A program made the position numbers and the translations under genes. A stretch of 9,451 nucleotides of DNA from NCBI RefSeq assembly GCF_910584465.1, contig NZ_CAJUBK010000074.1:1-9451 (forward strand), read 5' to 3'. Under the pieces are notes generated by a model that did not search any database, was not told where the DNA came from, and was given only the letters and a program-made list of their open reading frames with translations. The stretch is from an uncultured Oscillibacter sp. (lineage in GTDB: Bacteria; Bacillota; Clostridia; Oscillospirales; Oscillospiraceae). Each line of letters opens with the position of its first letter. Within the stretch, counting starts at the first letter, position 1. Positions 1-7,036 of this stretch are shown here, in pieces.

Positions 1-376
1 AGGCGGAGTCGGCGGAGGTGACGCCGTTGCAGGTGTTGCCGCCGATGGTGCCGATGTTCCGGATCTGGGGGCCGCCCACCTGGTCCACGGCCTCCCCCAG
101 GACGGGGATGTGCTCCCGGATCAGGGGATCCCGGGCGATATGGGAGAAGCTGGTGAGGGAGCCGATGCGCAGGGTCCCGTCGGCATCCATCGACACCCCG
201 CGGATCTCGTCCAGGCCCTGGATGGAGATCAGCTCCGCTCCGGCCCGCCGGCCCTCCCGCATCTGGACCAGCACGTCGGACCCGCCGGCGATGATCTGGG
301 CCTCGGGATGGGCCAGGCGGAGGGCCACGGCGTCCTCTACGCTGCGGGCCTGGTACAGGGCTTTCATATCATACAT
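1..376 (-). CDS. xdhB: Xanthine dehydrogenase FAD-binding subunit XdhB (5' part; runs off left edge)
   Basis: Only the first 125 codons are in the window. The protein starts MYDMKALYQARS and resembles the N terminus of E. coli XdhB throughout. It carries the two FAD-site signatures of the molybdopterin-dehydrogenase FAD domain: IIAGGSDV (residues 28-35) and RNIGTIGGN (106-114), followed by the XdhB-like CNGVTSADSA. In the family this subunit passes electrons from the [2Fe-2S] subunit to FAD and then to NAD or another acceptor; it is cytoplasmic. The start at 376 is preceded by AAGGAGGG seven bases upstream. That site lies in the 14-bp gap after the xdhA stop codon, so the two genes are surely one operon. 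A small Fe-S subunit gene (xdhC) would be expected further left, but this is inference. Assignment to the FAD-subunit family is very secure; the exact substrate of the enzyme is not. Confidence 0.93.
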   Translation of the reverse strand, partial: MYDMKALYQARSVEDAVALRLAHPEAQIIAGGSDVLVQMREGRRAGAELISIQGLDEIRGVSMDADGTLRIGSLTSFSHIARDPLIREHIPVLGEAVDQVGGPQIRNIGTIGGNTCNGVTSADSA

Positions 377-390
377 GCTTTGGCCCTCCT

Positions 391-2685
391 TCAGTCGTTG
401 ATGAGCCCCGCCTCTTTGAACTCCCGGTAGAGGACGTGGGGCGTGATGGGGCAGGAATCGACCGCCACGCCGGTGGCGTGCAGGATGGCGTTGCGGATCG
501 CGGGGGCGCCCGAACAGGCCGGGGGCTCGCCCAGGGCTTTCGTGCCGTAGGGCGAGGTGGGCTCCGGGTTCTCCACGAAGGCCGCTTCCAGCGTGGGGTG
601 GTCCAGGAAGGTGGACAGCTTATAGTCCAGGAGGTTGCCGTTCAGGGGCCTGCCGGTCGCTCCGTCGAACTTCAGTTCCTCGCTGAGGCCGTAACCGATC
701 GCCATGGACATGCCGCCGTGGACCTGGGCCTCCGCCAGGGCGGGGTTGATGAGCGTGCCGCAGTCGTGGACGTTCACCAGCTTCAGCAGCTCCACCTTGC
801 ACATGGGGATGTCCACCTCCACCTCGGCGAAGGAACAGCCGAAGGAATAGGCGTTGCTCTTGATCTGCGCCGTGGTCTCGGCGGTGATGTGCCGGCTGCA
901 GTCCAGGGAATACAGGCTCTCCAGGGCCAGGTCGCCCAGGGACTTCAGGACGCGCCCGTCGCTCTTGCGGACGATCTGCCCGTCCACCAGGTCCAGGTTG
1001 GACACCGGCATCCGGGTCTGCTCGTGGGCGATGCCCAGGATGCGCTCCCGGAGGGCCAGGGCCGTCTGCATGATGGAGAACCCGCCGATGTACGTCTGCC
1101 GGGAGGCATAGGCCCCCGTGCCGAAGGGGGTGACGTCGGTGTCCTGGGTGGACACCACATGCACGTCGCTCAGGGGCACACCCACCGCGTCCGCCACCAT
1201 CTGGGAATAGGCGGTGTCGCAGCCCTGGCCGATCTCCGTCTCGCCGGTCTGGAACTGGAGGGAGCCGTCCTGGTTCAGCACCATCCGGCAGGAGGAGGAC
1301 TCCAGGGAGATGGGCCACACGGCGGTGTTGTACCAGAACACCGCCAGGCCCACGCCCCGGCGGACCGGGCCGGTCTGCCCCTGGTACTCCCGGTACTTCC
1401 GCTGGTAGTCCAGCAGCGCCATGCCCTTATCCATGCACTGGACGAACGTGTCATGATACAGCTCGTTTTTCGAGAAGCCGTCCACATAGCCCACGGGCAT
1501 CAGGTTCTTCCGGCGGAACTCCAGCGGGGGGATGCCCACCGCCCGGCAGATGTCGTCGATGTGGCATTCCGCGGCGAACATGGCCTGGGGGATGCCGTAG
1601 CCCCGCATGGCCCCGGCGGCGGGGCGGTTCGTGTACACCGTCCAGCTGTCGCACTCCACGTTCTCGCAGGGGTAGAGCTGGGGGAAGGCGTTCATGCCCT
1701 TCGCCACGATGCCGTGGCCGTGGGAGGCGTAGGCCCCCTGGTTGGAGAACGCCTCCAGCTTCCGGGCGGCCAGGGTGCCGTCGGGGCGGACGTAGGAGAT
1801 GATGTGCGTCCGGATGGCGTGGCGGACCCGGTTGGAGACGAAGGTCTCCTCCCGGCTGCACTCCAGCTTGACCAGGCGGCCGCCCACCTGGGCGGAGCAC
1901 CAGGCGCACAGGGGCTCGTACAAGGCGTCCTGCTTATTGCCGAAGCCGCCGCCGATGTAGGGCTTGATGATGCGGACCTTGCCCCAGGGGATGCCCAGGG
2001 CCTGGCCCACGATCCGGCGGACGATGTGGGGGATCTGGGTGGAGCTGACCACCACGATCCGGCCCGCCTCGCCGTAAGCGAAGCAGCCGTGGTTCTCGAT
2101 GTGGCAGTGCTGGACCGTGGGCGTATCGTACCAGCCCTCGACCCGGATCAGCCCCGGCTCTTTGCGGGCGGACTCGTAGTCGCCCTTGCGCACGTCGGAG
2201 TGGGCCAGGACGTTGCCCGCATACCGCTCGTGGATCTGGGGCGCACCGTCCTGCATGGCCTCCTGGACATCCAGGACGAAGGGCAGCTCCTCGTACTCCA
2301 CCCGGATGGCCCGGACGGCCTGGGCCGCCGCCACCTCGTCCTCGGCGATGACCACGGCCACGTCATCGCCGTGATAGCGGACGTGCCGGTTCAGCAGCTT
2401 CCGGTCCGCCACGTCCTGGTGGCGGGGGTCCGTGGACCAGGGATGGCCCGCCGTGGGGAACTCGATGTCCGGCACGTCGAAGCAGGTCAGGACCTTCACG
2501 ACGCCGGGGATGGCCTCCGCCTCCGCCGTGTCGATGGACTCCACGAAGCCGTGGGCGATGGTGGAATGGCAGATCTTCACGATCAGCGCGCTCTTGTCGC
2601 AAAGATCGTCCATATACTTGGCCCTGCCCGCGGCCTTCTCATAGGCGTCCACGCGAGTCACGCTCTTGCCGACGCTCTTGCTCAT
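391..2685 (-). CDS. xdhA: Xanthine dehydrogenase molybdopterin-binding subunit XdhA
   Basis: This 764-residue protein is the molybdenum cofactor subunit of a three-subunit purine hydroxylase, close in length and sequence to E. coli XdhA (about 750 residues). It has no Fe-S or FAD domain. Visible cofactor motifs are GGGFGNK (245-251), AMRGYGIPQ (359-367), GETEIGQG (481-488), NVHDCG (638-643) and KALGEPP (716-722). By comparison with bovine xanthine oxidase, Glu280 (in SREETF) and Arg361 probably match the substrate-orienting Glu802/Arg880 pair, and Glu720 the catalytic base Glu1261. It should therefore hydroxylate a purine such as hypoxanthine or xanthine. The start at 2685 has AAGGAGGG six bases upstream. 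The gene leads the xdhA-xdhB operon and is divergent from mocA across a 113-bp gap. I could not see a convincing minus-strand promoter in that gap. Whether it uses the selenium-dependent cofactor cannot be read from the sequence. Confidence 0.93.
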   Translation of the reverse strand: MSKSVGKSVTRVDAYEKAAGRAKYMDDLCDKSALIVKICHSTIAHGFVESIDTAEAEAIPGVVKVLTCFDVPDIEFPTAGHPWSTDPRHQDVADRKLLNRHVRYHGDDVAVVIAEDEVAAAQAVRAIRVEYEELPFVLDVQEAMQDGAPQIHERYAGNVLAHSDVRKGDYESARKEPGLIRVEGWYDTPTVQHCHIENHGCFAYGEAGRIVVVSSTQIPHIVRRIVGQALGIPWGKVRIIKPYIGGGFGNKQDALYEPLCAWCSAQVGGRLVKLECSREETFVSNRVRHAIRTHIISYVRPDGTLAARKLEAFSNQGAYASHGHGIVAKGMNAFPQLYPCENVECDSWTVYTNRPAAGAMRGYGIPQAMFAAECHIDDICRAVGIPPLEFRRKNLMPVGYVDGFSKNELYHDTFVQCMDKGMALLDYQRKYREYQGQTGPVRRGVGLAVFWYNTAVWPISLESSSCRMVLNQDGSLQFQTGETEIGQGCDTAYSQMVADAVGVPLSDVHVVSTQDTDVTPFGTGAYASRQTYIGGFSIMQTALALRERILGIAHEQTRMPVSNLDLVDGQIVRKSDGRVLKSLGDLALESLYSLDCSRHITAETTAQIKSNAYSFGCSFAEVEVDIPMCKVELLKLVNVHDCGTLINPALAEAQVHGGMSMAIGYGLSEELKFDGATGRPLNGNLLDYKLSTFLDHPTLEAAFVENPEPTSPYGTKALGEPPACSGAPAIRNAILHATGVAVDSCPITPHVLYREFKEAGLIND

Positions 2686-2735
2686 AGGGTGCCCTCCTTT
2701 TTCGTCGCGGCCTTGCCGCCGGGGATGCGGGATGG

Positions 2736-2765
2736 TTGACTGGATGGGGGGAGAGAGGATATACT
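2736..2765 (+). promoter_or_regulatory. Sigma-A-type promoter of mocA
   Basis: TTGACT (2736-2741) and TATACT (2760-2765) are each one base off consensus and are separated by 18 bp. The predicted transcript starts near 2772, about 27 bases before the mocA start. A short inverted repeat, CCAAG/CTTGG (2770-2774 and 2781-2785), sits at the predicted start and touches the ribosome site, so it could act as a small operator or an RNA hairpin. Confidence 0.7.
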
Positions 2766-2798
2766 AGGTCCAAGGACTTGCTTGGGAGGAGACGCGTG

Positions 2799-3395
2799 AT
2801 GCTGAGAACGGGCTGTGTGGTCATGGCGGCGGGGAACGCCCGGCGCTTCGGGGAGAACAAGCTGGCGGCGGAGGTCCGGGGCCGGAGCCTCATCCGCCGG
2901 GCCCTGGAGGCGGTGCCGGCGGAGCGCTTCGAAAAGGTCGCCGTCGTCACCCAATATCCAGAGATCTTGGAGCTGGCGGCGGAGTCCCGCTTCGCCCCGG
3001 TCCGCAACGGCCACCCGGACTGGGGCATCAGCCACACCATCGAACTGGGCCTGGCGGAGCTGGGGGACCTGGACGGGGCGATGTTCCTGGTCAGCGACCA
3101 GCCGCTTTTGAAACGGGAGAGCGTGGAGGCGCTGCTGGACCTTTGGCGCTCCCAGCCGGAGAAGATCGCCGCCCTGGCCCACGGCGGGGTCCGGGGGAAC
3201 CCCTGCATCTTCCCCTCCCGCTTCTTCCGGGAGCTGCGCCAGCTCCGGGAAGACCACGGCGGGAACACCGTCATCCGGCGGCACGAGGAGGACCTGATCT
3301 TGCTGGAGGTCCGGCAGGAGGAGCTGACCGACGTGGACACCCCCGCCGCGCTGGAGGCGCTGGGGGCCCGGGGCCCCTCCAAGAGCGATGTCTAG
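2799..3395 (+). CDS. mocA: MocA-family molybdenum cofactor cytidylyltransferase
   Basis: This 198-residue protein is a nucleotidyltransferase of the MobA/MocA fold. Family motifs are the nucleotide-binding loop VMAAGNARRFGENKL (8-22), the metal-site SDQPLL (99-104), the substrate-loop RGNPCIF (132-138) and the C-terminal DVDTP (178-182). In the family, MocA transfers CMP from CTP onto Mo-molybdopterin to give MCD, the cofactor form used by bacterial xanthine dehydrogenase-type enzymes. The length fits E. coli MocA (about 190). Its position between two Mo-hydroxylase genes supports MocA over MobA, the GTP-using relative. The start at 2799 follows GGGAGGA with an 8-base gap. The reading frame stays open upstream to 2736, but that region is the promoter. 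An in-frame GTG directly before the ATG is possible but less well spaced. The gene converges on the fused hydroxylase gene, with 66 bp between the stops. Base preference CTP over GTP is inferred from context. Confidence 0.87.
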   Translation: MLRTGCVVMAAGNARRFGENKLAAEVRGRSLIRRALEAVPAERFEKVAVVTQYPEILELAAESRFAPVRNGHPDWGISHTIELGLAELGDLDGAMFLVSDQPLLKRESVEALLDLWRSQPEKIAALAHGGVRGNPCIFPSRFFRELRQLREDHGGNTVIRRHEEDLILLEVRQEELTDVDTPAALEALGARGPSKSDV

Positions 3396-3461
3396 TGGCA
3401 TGGGAGACCGCCCCAGCCTTCGCGCGGCCACGGACGCGGCGCCGCCGTCACGCCCGGGGGG

Positions 3462-6011
3462 TCACTTCCGGGAATAGGGCGTCCCCTCCAGCGGCAGGGC
3501 CGTGCGGAACTTGCCGTCGTAGCGGAAGTAGGCGTCGGCGATGGCGGGGGCGGTGGGGATGGAGGTGATCTCCCCGATGCCGATGGCCCCGCAGGCCACG
3601 TCCAGCCCCTCCTTCTCCACGATGATGGGCGTGATCTGCGGGATCTTGTCCGCCCGGAACAGGCCCAGGGTGCCGAACTTGACGTTGGGCTTGCAGTCCT
3701 CCAAGGGATAACGCTCCGTCAGGGCATAGCCCATGGACATCACCACGCCGCCCTCGATCTGGCCCTCCACCGAGAGGGGGTTCACCGCCTTGCCCACGTC
3801 GTGGGCCGCCACGATCTGTTTGAGCCTGCCCTCGTCGTCCAGGATGCAGACCTGGGTGGCGTAGCCGTAGGCGATGTGGCTGACCGGGTTGGGCACGTCG
3901 GCCCCCAGGGGGTCCGTCCTGCCCAGGTATTCGCCCCGGAACTCCCGGCCGTCCAAGGCGGCCAGCCCGCCGCCCTCCAGGGCCGCCTTCAGCCCCTCGC
4001 AGGCCCGGCGGCACGCCTCACCGGTGAACAGCGTCTGGCGGGAGCCGGAGGTGGTGCCGGAATCCGGCGCGGAATAGGTGTTGGAGCGCTCATAGACCAC
4101 GTCCTCACGCCGCAGGCCCGTCCGGTCGCAGACCATCTGCGTCAGCACCGTGCCCAGGCCCTGGCCGATGCAGGAGGCCCCGGCGAAGATGTGGACCTTC
4201 CCGCCCTCGACGCTCAGGCGGACCCGGCCCGTGTCCGGGATGCCCACGCCCACGCCCGCGTTCTTCATGGCGCAGGCGAGGCCGGCATACCGGGCCCCCT
4301 CATAGTAGGGCCGCACCGCCTCCAGGGTCTCGGCCAGGCCCGTGGACTCGTCCACGATCTGGCCGTTGGGCAGGGTCTGGCCGGGACGGATGGCGTTGCG
4401 CCAGCGGATCTCCCAGGGGCTGATGCCCACCTCGTCCGCCATCCTATTCAGCAGGCTCTCGATGCAAAAGCAGGTCTGGGTGACGCCGAAGCCCCGGAAG
4501 GCCCCGGCGGGGGGATTGTTCGTGTACCACGCCCAGCCGTCGATCTCGAAGTTTTGATAGTTATACGGCCCGGCGGCGTGGGTGCAGGCCCGCTCCAGCA
4601 CCGGCCCGCCCAGGGAGGCGTACGCGCCGGTATCCGCCACCACCTTGGCCTTCACGCCCTGGATGATCCCGTCTTCGTCGCAGCCCAGGGTGAACTCCAT
4701 CTCCATGGGGTGGCGCTTGGGGTGGATCAGGATGCTCTCCGCCCGGGTGAGCTTCACCTTCACCGGGCGCTTGGTCAGGTAGGCGGCGAGCGCGGCGTGG
4801 TGCTGGACGGTCACGTCTTCCTTGCCGCCGAAGCCGCCCCCCACCAGGCAGTTGCGCACCTTCACCTCCTCCGCCGGGAGGCCCAGCATCCCCATGGTCT
4901 CGTGCTGGGTATCGTAGGCGCCCTGGTCCGTGGAGAGGATCATGACCCCGTCCCCGTCCGGGTAGGCCACGGCGCACTCCGGCTCCAGGAAGGCATGCTC
5001 CGTCCAGGGGGTGGAGAAGCGCTCCGTCAGGACGTGCGCGCTCTTCGCGATGGCCGTGTCCGGGTCGCCCCGCTGGATGTGCTTGTGGGCCAGGAGGTTC
5101 CCCTCCCGGTGGACCAGGGGCGCGCCCTCGGCCATGGCCTCCCGGGGGCTGCGGACCATGGGGAGCTCCTCGTAGTCCACCCTCACCAGGGCCTTGGCCC
5201 TGGCCAGGGTCTCCTGGTCCTCGGCGGCGACGAGGCAAACGGCGTCGCCCAGATAGTGGGTGACGTCCCCCACGGCGATCATGGTGTCCCAGTCCTTCTT
5301 CAGGTGGCCCACCTTGTTCGCCCCGGGGATGTCGGCGGCGGTGAAGACCCCCGCCACGCCGGGCAGGGCCGCGGCCTCCTCCGTGTGGATCGCCAGGACC
5401 CTGGCCCTGGGGTAGGCGGAACGGACGGCGCTGGCATAGAGCATGCCGTCCATATATACGTCGTCCGGGTAGATGCCCGTGCCGGTGACCTTCTCCTCCA
5501 CGTCCACCCGGGGCGCCCGCGCCCCCAGGGACCAGTCGGAGGAGGGCTCCGGCACCTCGCCGGAACGCAGCAGCTCCGCCGCCAGGAGGATGGCGTCGAT
5601 GATCTTCACATAGCCGGTGCACCGGCAGATGTTGTTGCGGATGGCGAAGGCCGCCGCCTCCCGGGTGGGGGACGGATCCGCGTCCAGCAGCGCCTTGGCG
5701 CACATCACCATGCCGGGGATGCAGAAGCCGCACTGGACCGCCCCGGCCTTCCCGAAGGCGTAGGTATAGGCCCGCTTCTCGAACTCCGTCAGCCCCTCCA
5801 CGGTGACGACGGACTTCCCCTCCAGCTTGTCCGTCCGGGGGATGCAGGCCCGTGTGGGCTTGCCGTCGATCAGCACGGTGCACGTGCCGCAGGCGCCCTC
5901 GCTGCACCCGTCCTTCACCGAGGTCAGCCCCAGGCCGTCCCGCAGGAAGCGGATCAGCTTCTGGTCCTCCTCAACGGTCACAGGTCTGCCATTCACGATA
6001 AAGTCCGCCAT
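3462..6011 (-). CDS. Fused [2Fe-2S]/molybdopterin xanthine dehydrogenase, selenium-dependent XDH-like
   Basis: This 849-residue cytoplasmic Mo-hydroxylase fuses the iron-sulfur and molybdenum parts and has no FAD domain. A plant-ferredoxin-like [2Fe-2S] site uses Cys36, 41, 44 and 56. A second, four-helix [2Fe-2S] site uses Cys94, 97, 129 and 131 (CGFC...CRCTGY). The molybdopterin region from about residue 165 has VGGGFGGKED (390-399), AFRGFG (504-509), GASCIGQG (611-618) and GIGEIT (811-816). Glu425, Arg506 and Glu814 are the likely equivalents of bovine Glu802, Arg880 and Glu1261, so xanthine or a related purine is the probable substrate. Length and layout match the selenium-dependent xanthine dehydrogenase family known from Enterococcus faecalis. 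That assignment is from memory of the family, and the Se-Mo cofactor itself leaves no direct sequence mark. The start at 6011 follows GAGGAG with a 5-base gap. The frame is open to 6119, but that extension runs through the promoter. A separate FAD subunit must be encoded elsewhere. Confidence 0.88.
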   Translation of the reverse strand: MADFIVNGRPVTVEEDQKLIRFLRDGLGLTSVKDGCSEGACGTCTVLIDGKPTRACIPRTDKLEGKSVVTVEGLTEFEKRAYTYAFGKAGAVQCGFCIPGMVMCAKALLDADPSPTREAAAFAIRNNICRCTGYVKIIDAILLAAELLRSGEVPEPSSDWSLGARAPRVDVEEKVTGTGIYPDDVYMDGMLYASAVRSAYPRARVLAIHTEEAAALPGVAGVFTAADIPGANKVGHLKKDWDTMIAVGDVTHYLGDAVCLVAAEDQETLARAKALVRVDYEELPMVRSPREAMAEGAPLVHREGNLLAHKHIQRGDPDTAIAKSAHVLTERFSTPWTEHAFLEPECAVAYPDGDGVMILSTDQGAYDTQHETMGMLGLPAEEVKVRNCLVGGGFGGKEDVTVQHHAALAAYLTKRPVKVKLTRAESILIHPKRHPMEMEFTLGCDEDGIIQGVKAKVVADTGAYASLGGPVLERACTHAAGPYNYQNFEIDGWAWYTNNPPAGAFRGFGVTQTCFCIESLLNRMADEVGISPWEIRWRNAIRPGQTLPNGQIVDESTGLAETLEAVRPYYEGARYAGLACAMKNAGVGVGIPDTGRVRLSVEGGKVHIFAGASCIGQGLGTVLTQMVCDRTGLRREDVVYERSNTYSAPDSGTTSGSRQTLFTGEACRRACEGLKAALEGGGLAALDGREFRGEYLGRTDPLGADVPNPVSHIAYGYATQVCILDDEGRLKQIVAAHDVGKAVNPLSVEGQIEGGVVMSMGYALTERYPLEDCKPNVKFGTLGLFRADKIPQITPIIVEKEGLDVACGAIGIGEITSIPTAPAIADAYFRYDGKFRTALPLEGTPYSRK

Positions 6012-6061
6012 AAAAGCTCCTCGCCCCGTGCCCGTCCCCGGTCCCACGGCTGTTTTGTATT

Positions 6062-6081
6062 CGGAAAGGTCGACCTTTCCG
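6062..6081. repeat. Perfect 20-bp palindrome, candidate operator or leader hairpin of the fused hydroxylase gene
   Basis: The half-site CGGAAAGGTC is followed immediately by its exact reverse complement. The palindrome begins about 10 bases downstream of the TATAAT box, at or just after the predicted transcription start, and 50 bases before the start codon. This is a typical place for a dimeric repressor to bind. In RNA it could also form a stem close to the 5' end. No known binding-site family was recognised. Confidence 0.6.
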
Positions 6082-6090
6082 TCGTTGTCT

Positions 6091-6119
6091 ATTATACACG
6101 AAGACCGGCCGGTACGCAA
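6091..6119 (-). promoter_or_regulatory. Promoter of the fused hydroxylase gene
   Basis: Reading the minus strand, TTGCGT (6119-6114) and a perfect TATAAT (6096-6091) are separated by 17 bp. The -35 box matches consensus at only three of six bases. The spacer holds a perfect 10-bp palindrome, ACCGGCCGGT (6113-6104). The predicted start is near 6084, giving a leader of about 73 bases. A weak -35 with a symmetric site in the spacer fits a regulated promoter, but this is inference. Confidence 0.65.
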
Positions 6120-6154
6120 CCAAACTTTTGTATATCCGTTATCCTATCTGTAGG

Positions 6155-6793
6155 TCAACGTCTGTCCAGCGGCGGCAGTTCCCATCCCACGGCGAGCGCG
6201 CCCTTCCGGACCGAGATCCGGGCCTCCGGCTCCAGGATGTGGTTGCTGACCCCCAGGGGGAAGTCCGGCGTCAGGACCGCGTCCTCCAGCGGGTATTGGA
6301 GCCCGGACTCGTCCACGCCCTCCGCCCGGCTGCCCAGACAGAAGGCGGAGAACAGCCCCCACTCCACCGTCTTCCGGATCGTCAGGGACTCGTCTTCGAT
6401 GACGGTCCAGACCATGTCGTCGTCATAGAGCCACCCCCTGGCCCCCCTCCGGCGGAGGAACAGCAGGGACTGCAGGTTCGCCAGGGTGTGGTCCAGGCGC
6501 CTGCCGCCGGTGCCGCCGTAGATGTGGAAGGCCCCGCAACCCTGTCCCAGGCCCGCCCGGATCGCGGCCAGGGTGTCTGTGTCGTCCTTCTCCACCGGCA
6601 GGCGGATGAGACGGGCGGCCCCCGCCGGGGGCTCCATGGAGTCGAAATCCCCGATGAGGAGATCCGGCGTGATGTGCTCCCGCAGGCAGATCCGGTAGCC
6701 CGCGTCGGCGGCGATGACGAGATCGCCGGGGGCCCCGGGTCGCTCCCGCATCCCGTGATAGGTCCCGGCGGCAAAGATGAAACAGCGTTCCAT
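6155..6793 (-). CDS. Thiamine pyrophosphokinase
   Basis: This 212-residue cytoplasmic enzyme moves pyrophosphate from ATP to thiamine, giving thiamine diphosphate. The family motifs are all present and in order: IAADAG (27-32), PDLLIGDFDS (43-52), VEKDDTDT (67-74, the acidic metal/ATP site), GGTGGRRLDHTLANLQ (93-108) and the thiamine-side GVSNHI (181-186). The length is normal for the family and the frame is intact. The start at 6793 follows GGAGGAGG with a 7-base gap. The frame continues upstream to 6841, but that stretch overlaps the likely -10 box. It lies 143 bp upstream of the fused hydroxylase on the same strand. That gene has its own promoter, so they need not share a transcript. There is no clear functional link to the purine genes. 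The gene is usually called thiN or tpk. Confidence 0.92.
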   Translation of the reverse strand: MERCFIFAAGTYHGMRERPGAPGDLVIAADAGYRICLREHITPDLLIGDFDSMEPPAGAARLIRLPVEKDDTDTLAAIRAGLGQGCGAFHIYGGTGGRRLDHTLANLQSLLFLRRRGARGWLYDDDMVWTVIEDESLTIRKTVEWGLFSAFCLGSRAEGVDESGLQYPLEDAVLTPDFPLGVSNHILEPEARISVRKGALAVGWELPPLDRR

Positions 6794-6829
6794 AGGCGGT
6801 CCTCCTCCGCATCGTTTTCCGTCTCCCCT

Positions 6830-6838
6830 ATCATACCA
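6830..6838 (-). promoter_or_regulatory. Extended -10 promoter of thiamine pyrophosphokinase
   Basis: On the minus strand TGGTATGAT is a TGn-extended -10 element (TATGAT, one base off consensus), about 37 bases upstream of the start codon. No good -35 is visible at the expected spacing, which extended -10 promoters can tolerate. Confidence 0.45.
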
Positions 6839-6904
6839 CATCCGCCGCGCGGAAGGCCAGCTTTTTCCCAGATCCCCTCCTGCGGGCGCTCCCTCCCCCG
6901 ATCC

Positions 6905-6932
6905 TTGACTTTGGGCGGGAAAGCGTTATAAT
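6905..6932 (+). promoter_or_regulatory. Strong promoter reading toward the membrane E2-like gene
   Basis: TTGACT (6905-6910) and a perfect TATAAT (6927-6932) are separated by 16 bp, the best promoter in the window. The predicted start is near 6939, about 130 bases before the start codon at 7069. The long leader it implies carries the stem and the terminator described next. Confidence 0.8.
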
Positions 6933-6946
6933 ATCGATGAGACCTT

Positions 6947-6993
6947 TGCAGTCCCCGGCGGATATGCCCGCTTCCCGGGGGCCGCGGACTGCA
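6947..6993 (+). promoter_or_regulatory. Structured leader element (possible attenuator sensor or small RNA 5' domain)
   Basis: TGCAGTCC (6947-6954) pairs perfectly with GGACTGCA (6986-6993). Inside, GCGG (6958-6961) can pair with CCGC (6982-6985), leaving a smaller GC hairpin within. A competing pairing, CCCCGG (6953-6958) with CCGGGG (6975-6980), would break the inner end of the main stem. The element lies between a strong promoter and an intrinsic terminator. It matches no riboswitch consensus I know; TPP, purine, fluoride, ZTP, c-di-GMP and guanidine types were considered. Confidence 0.5.
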
Positions 6994-7000
6994 TCCAAGG

Positions 7001-7036
7001 ACGGCGCGCTTCCGCTGAGACGGCGCGCCGTTTTTT
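7001..7036 (+). terminator. Intrinsic terminator inside the leader, before the start codon
   Basis: ACGGCGCGC (7001-7009) and GCGCGCCGT (7023-7031) form a perfect 9-bp, very GC-rich stem with a 13-base loop, followed by six T residues (7031-7036). It stands 33 bases before the start codon of the next gene and about 62 bases after the predicted transcript start. It would stop transcription before the gene unless something prevents the hairpin from forming. Confidence 0.8.

Noticed and set aside
436..2739. Plus-strand open frame of 767 codons opposite xdhA
   Set aside because: It is an antisense shadow of a high-GC gene: low-complexity Gly/Ala/Val/His-rich translation, no family motifs, and it covers the whole well-supported xdhA frame.
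3434..3449. GC-rich palindrome in the gap between the convergent mocA and fused hydroxylase genes, as a shared terminator
   Set aside because: The core GCGGCGCCGC has no room for a loop without bulges and no T tract follows on either strand.
6012..6119. Longer N terminus for the fused hydroxylase (start at 6119)
   Set aside because: The extra 36 residues would be encoded by the promoter and palindrome. The predicted transcript begins near 6084, and the start at 6011 has a good ribosome site and the normal family N terminus.
3801..6428. Plus-strand open frame of 875 codons opposite the fused hydroxylase and into the kinase gene
   Set aside because: It is a shadow frame with no recognisable motif, crossing two real genes and their promoter on the other strand.
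7014..7019. CTGAGA motif suggesting a TPP riboswitch close to the thiamine kinase gene
   Set aside because: It is only the loop of the terminator hairpin, on the strand opposite the kinase gene, and the other conserved TPP riboswitch segments (such as the GAACCTGAT and GGATAATGCC regions) are absent.
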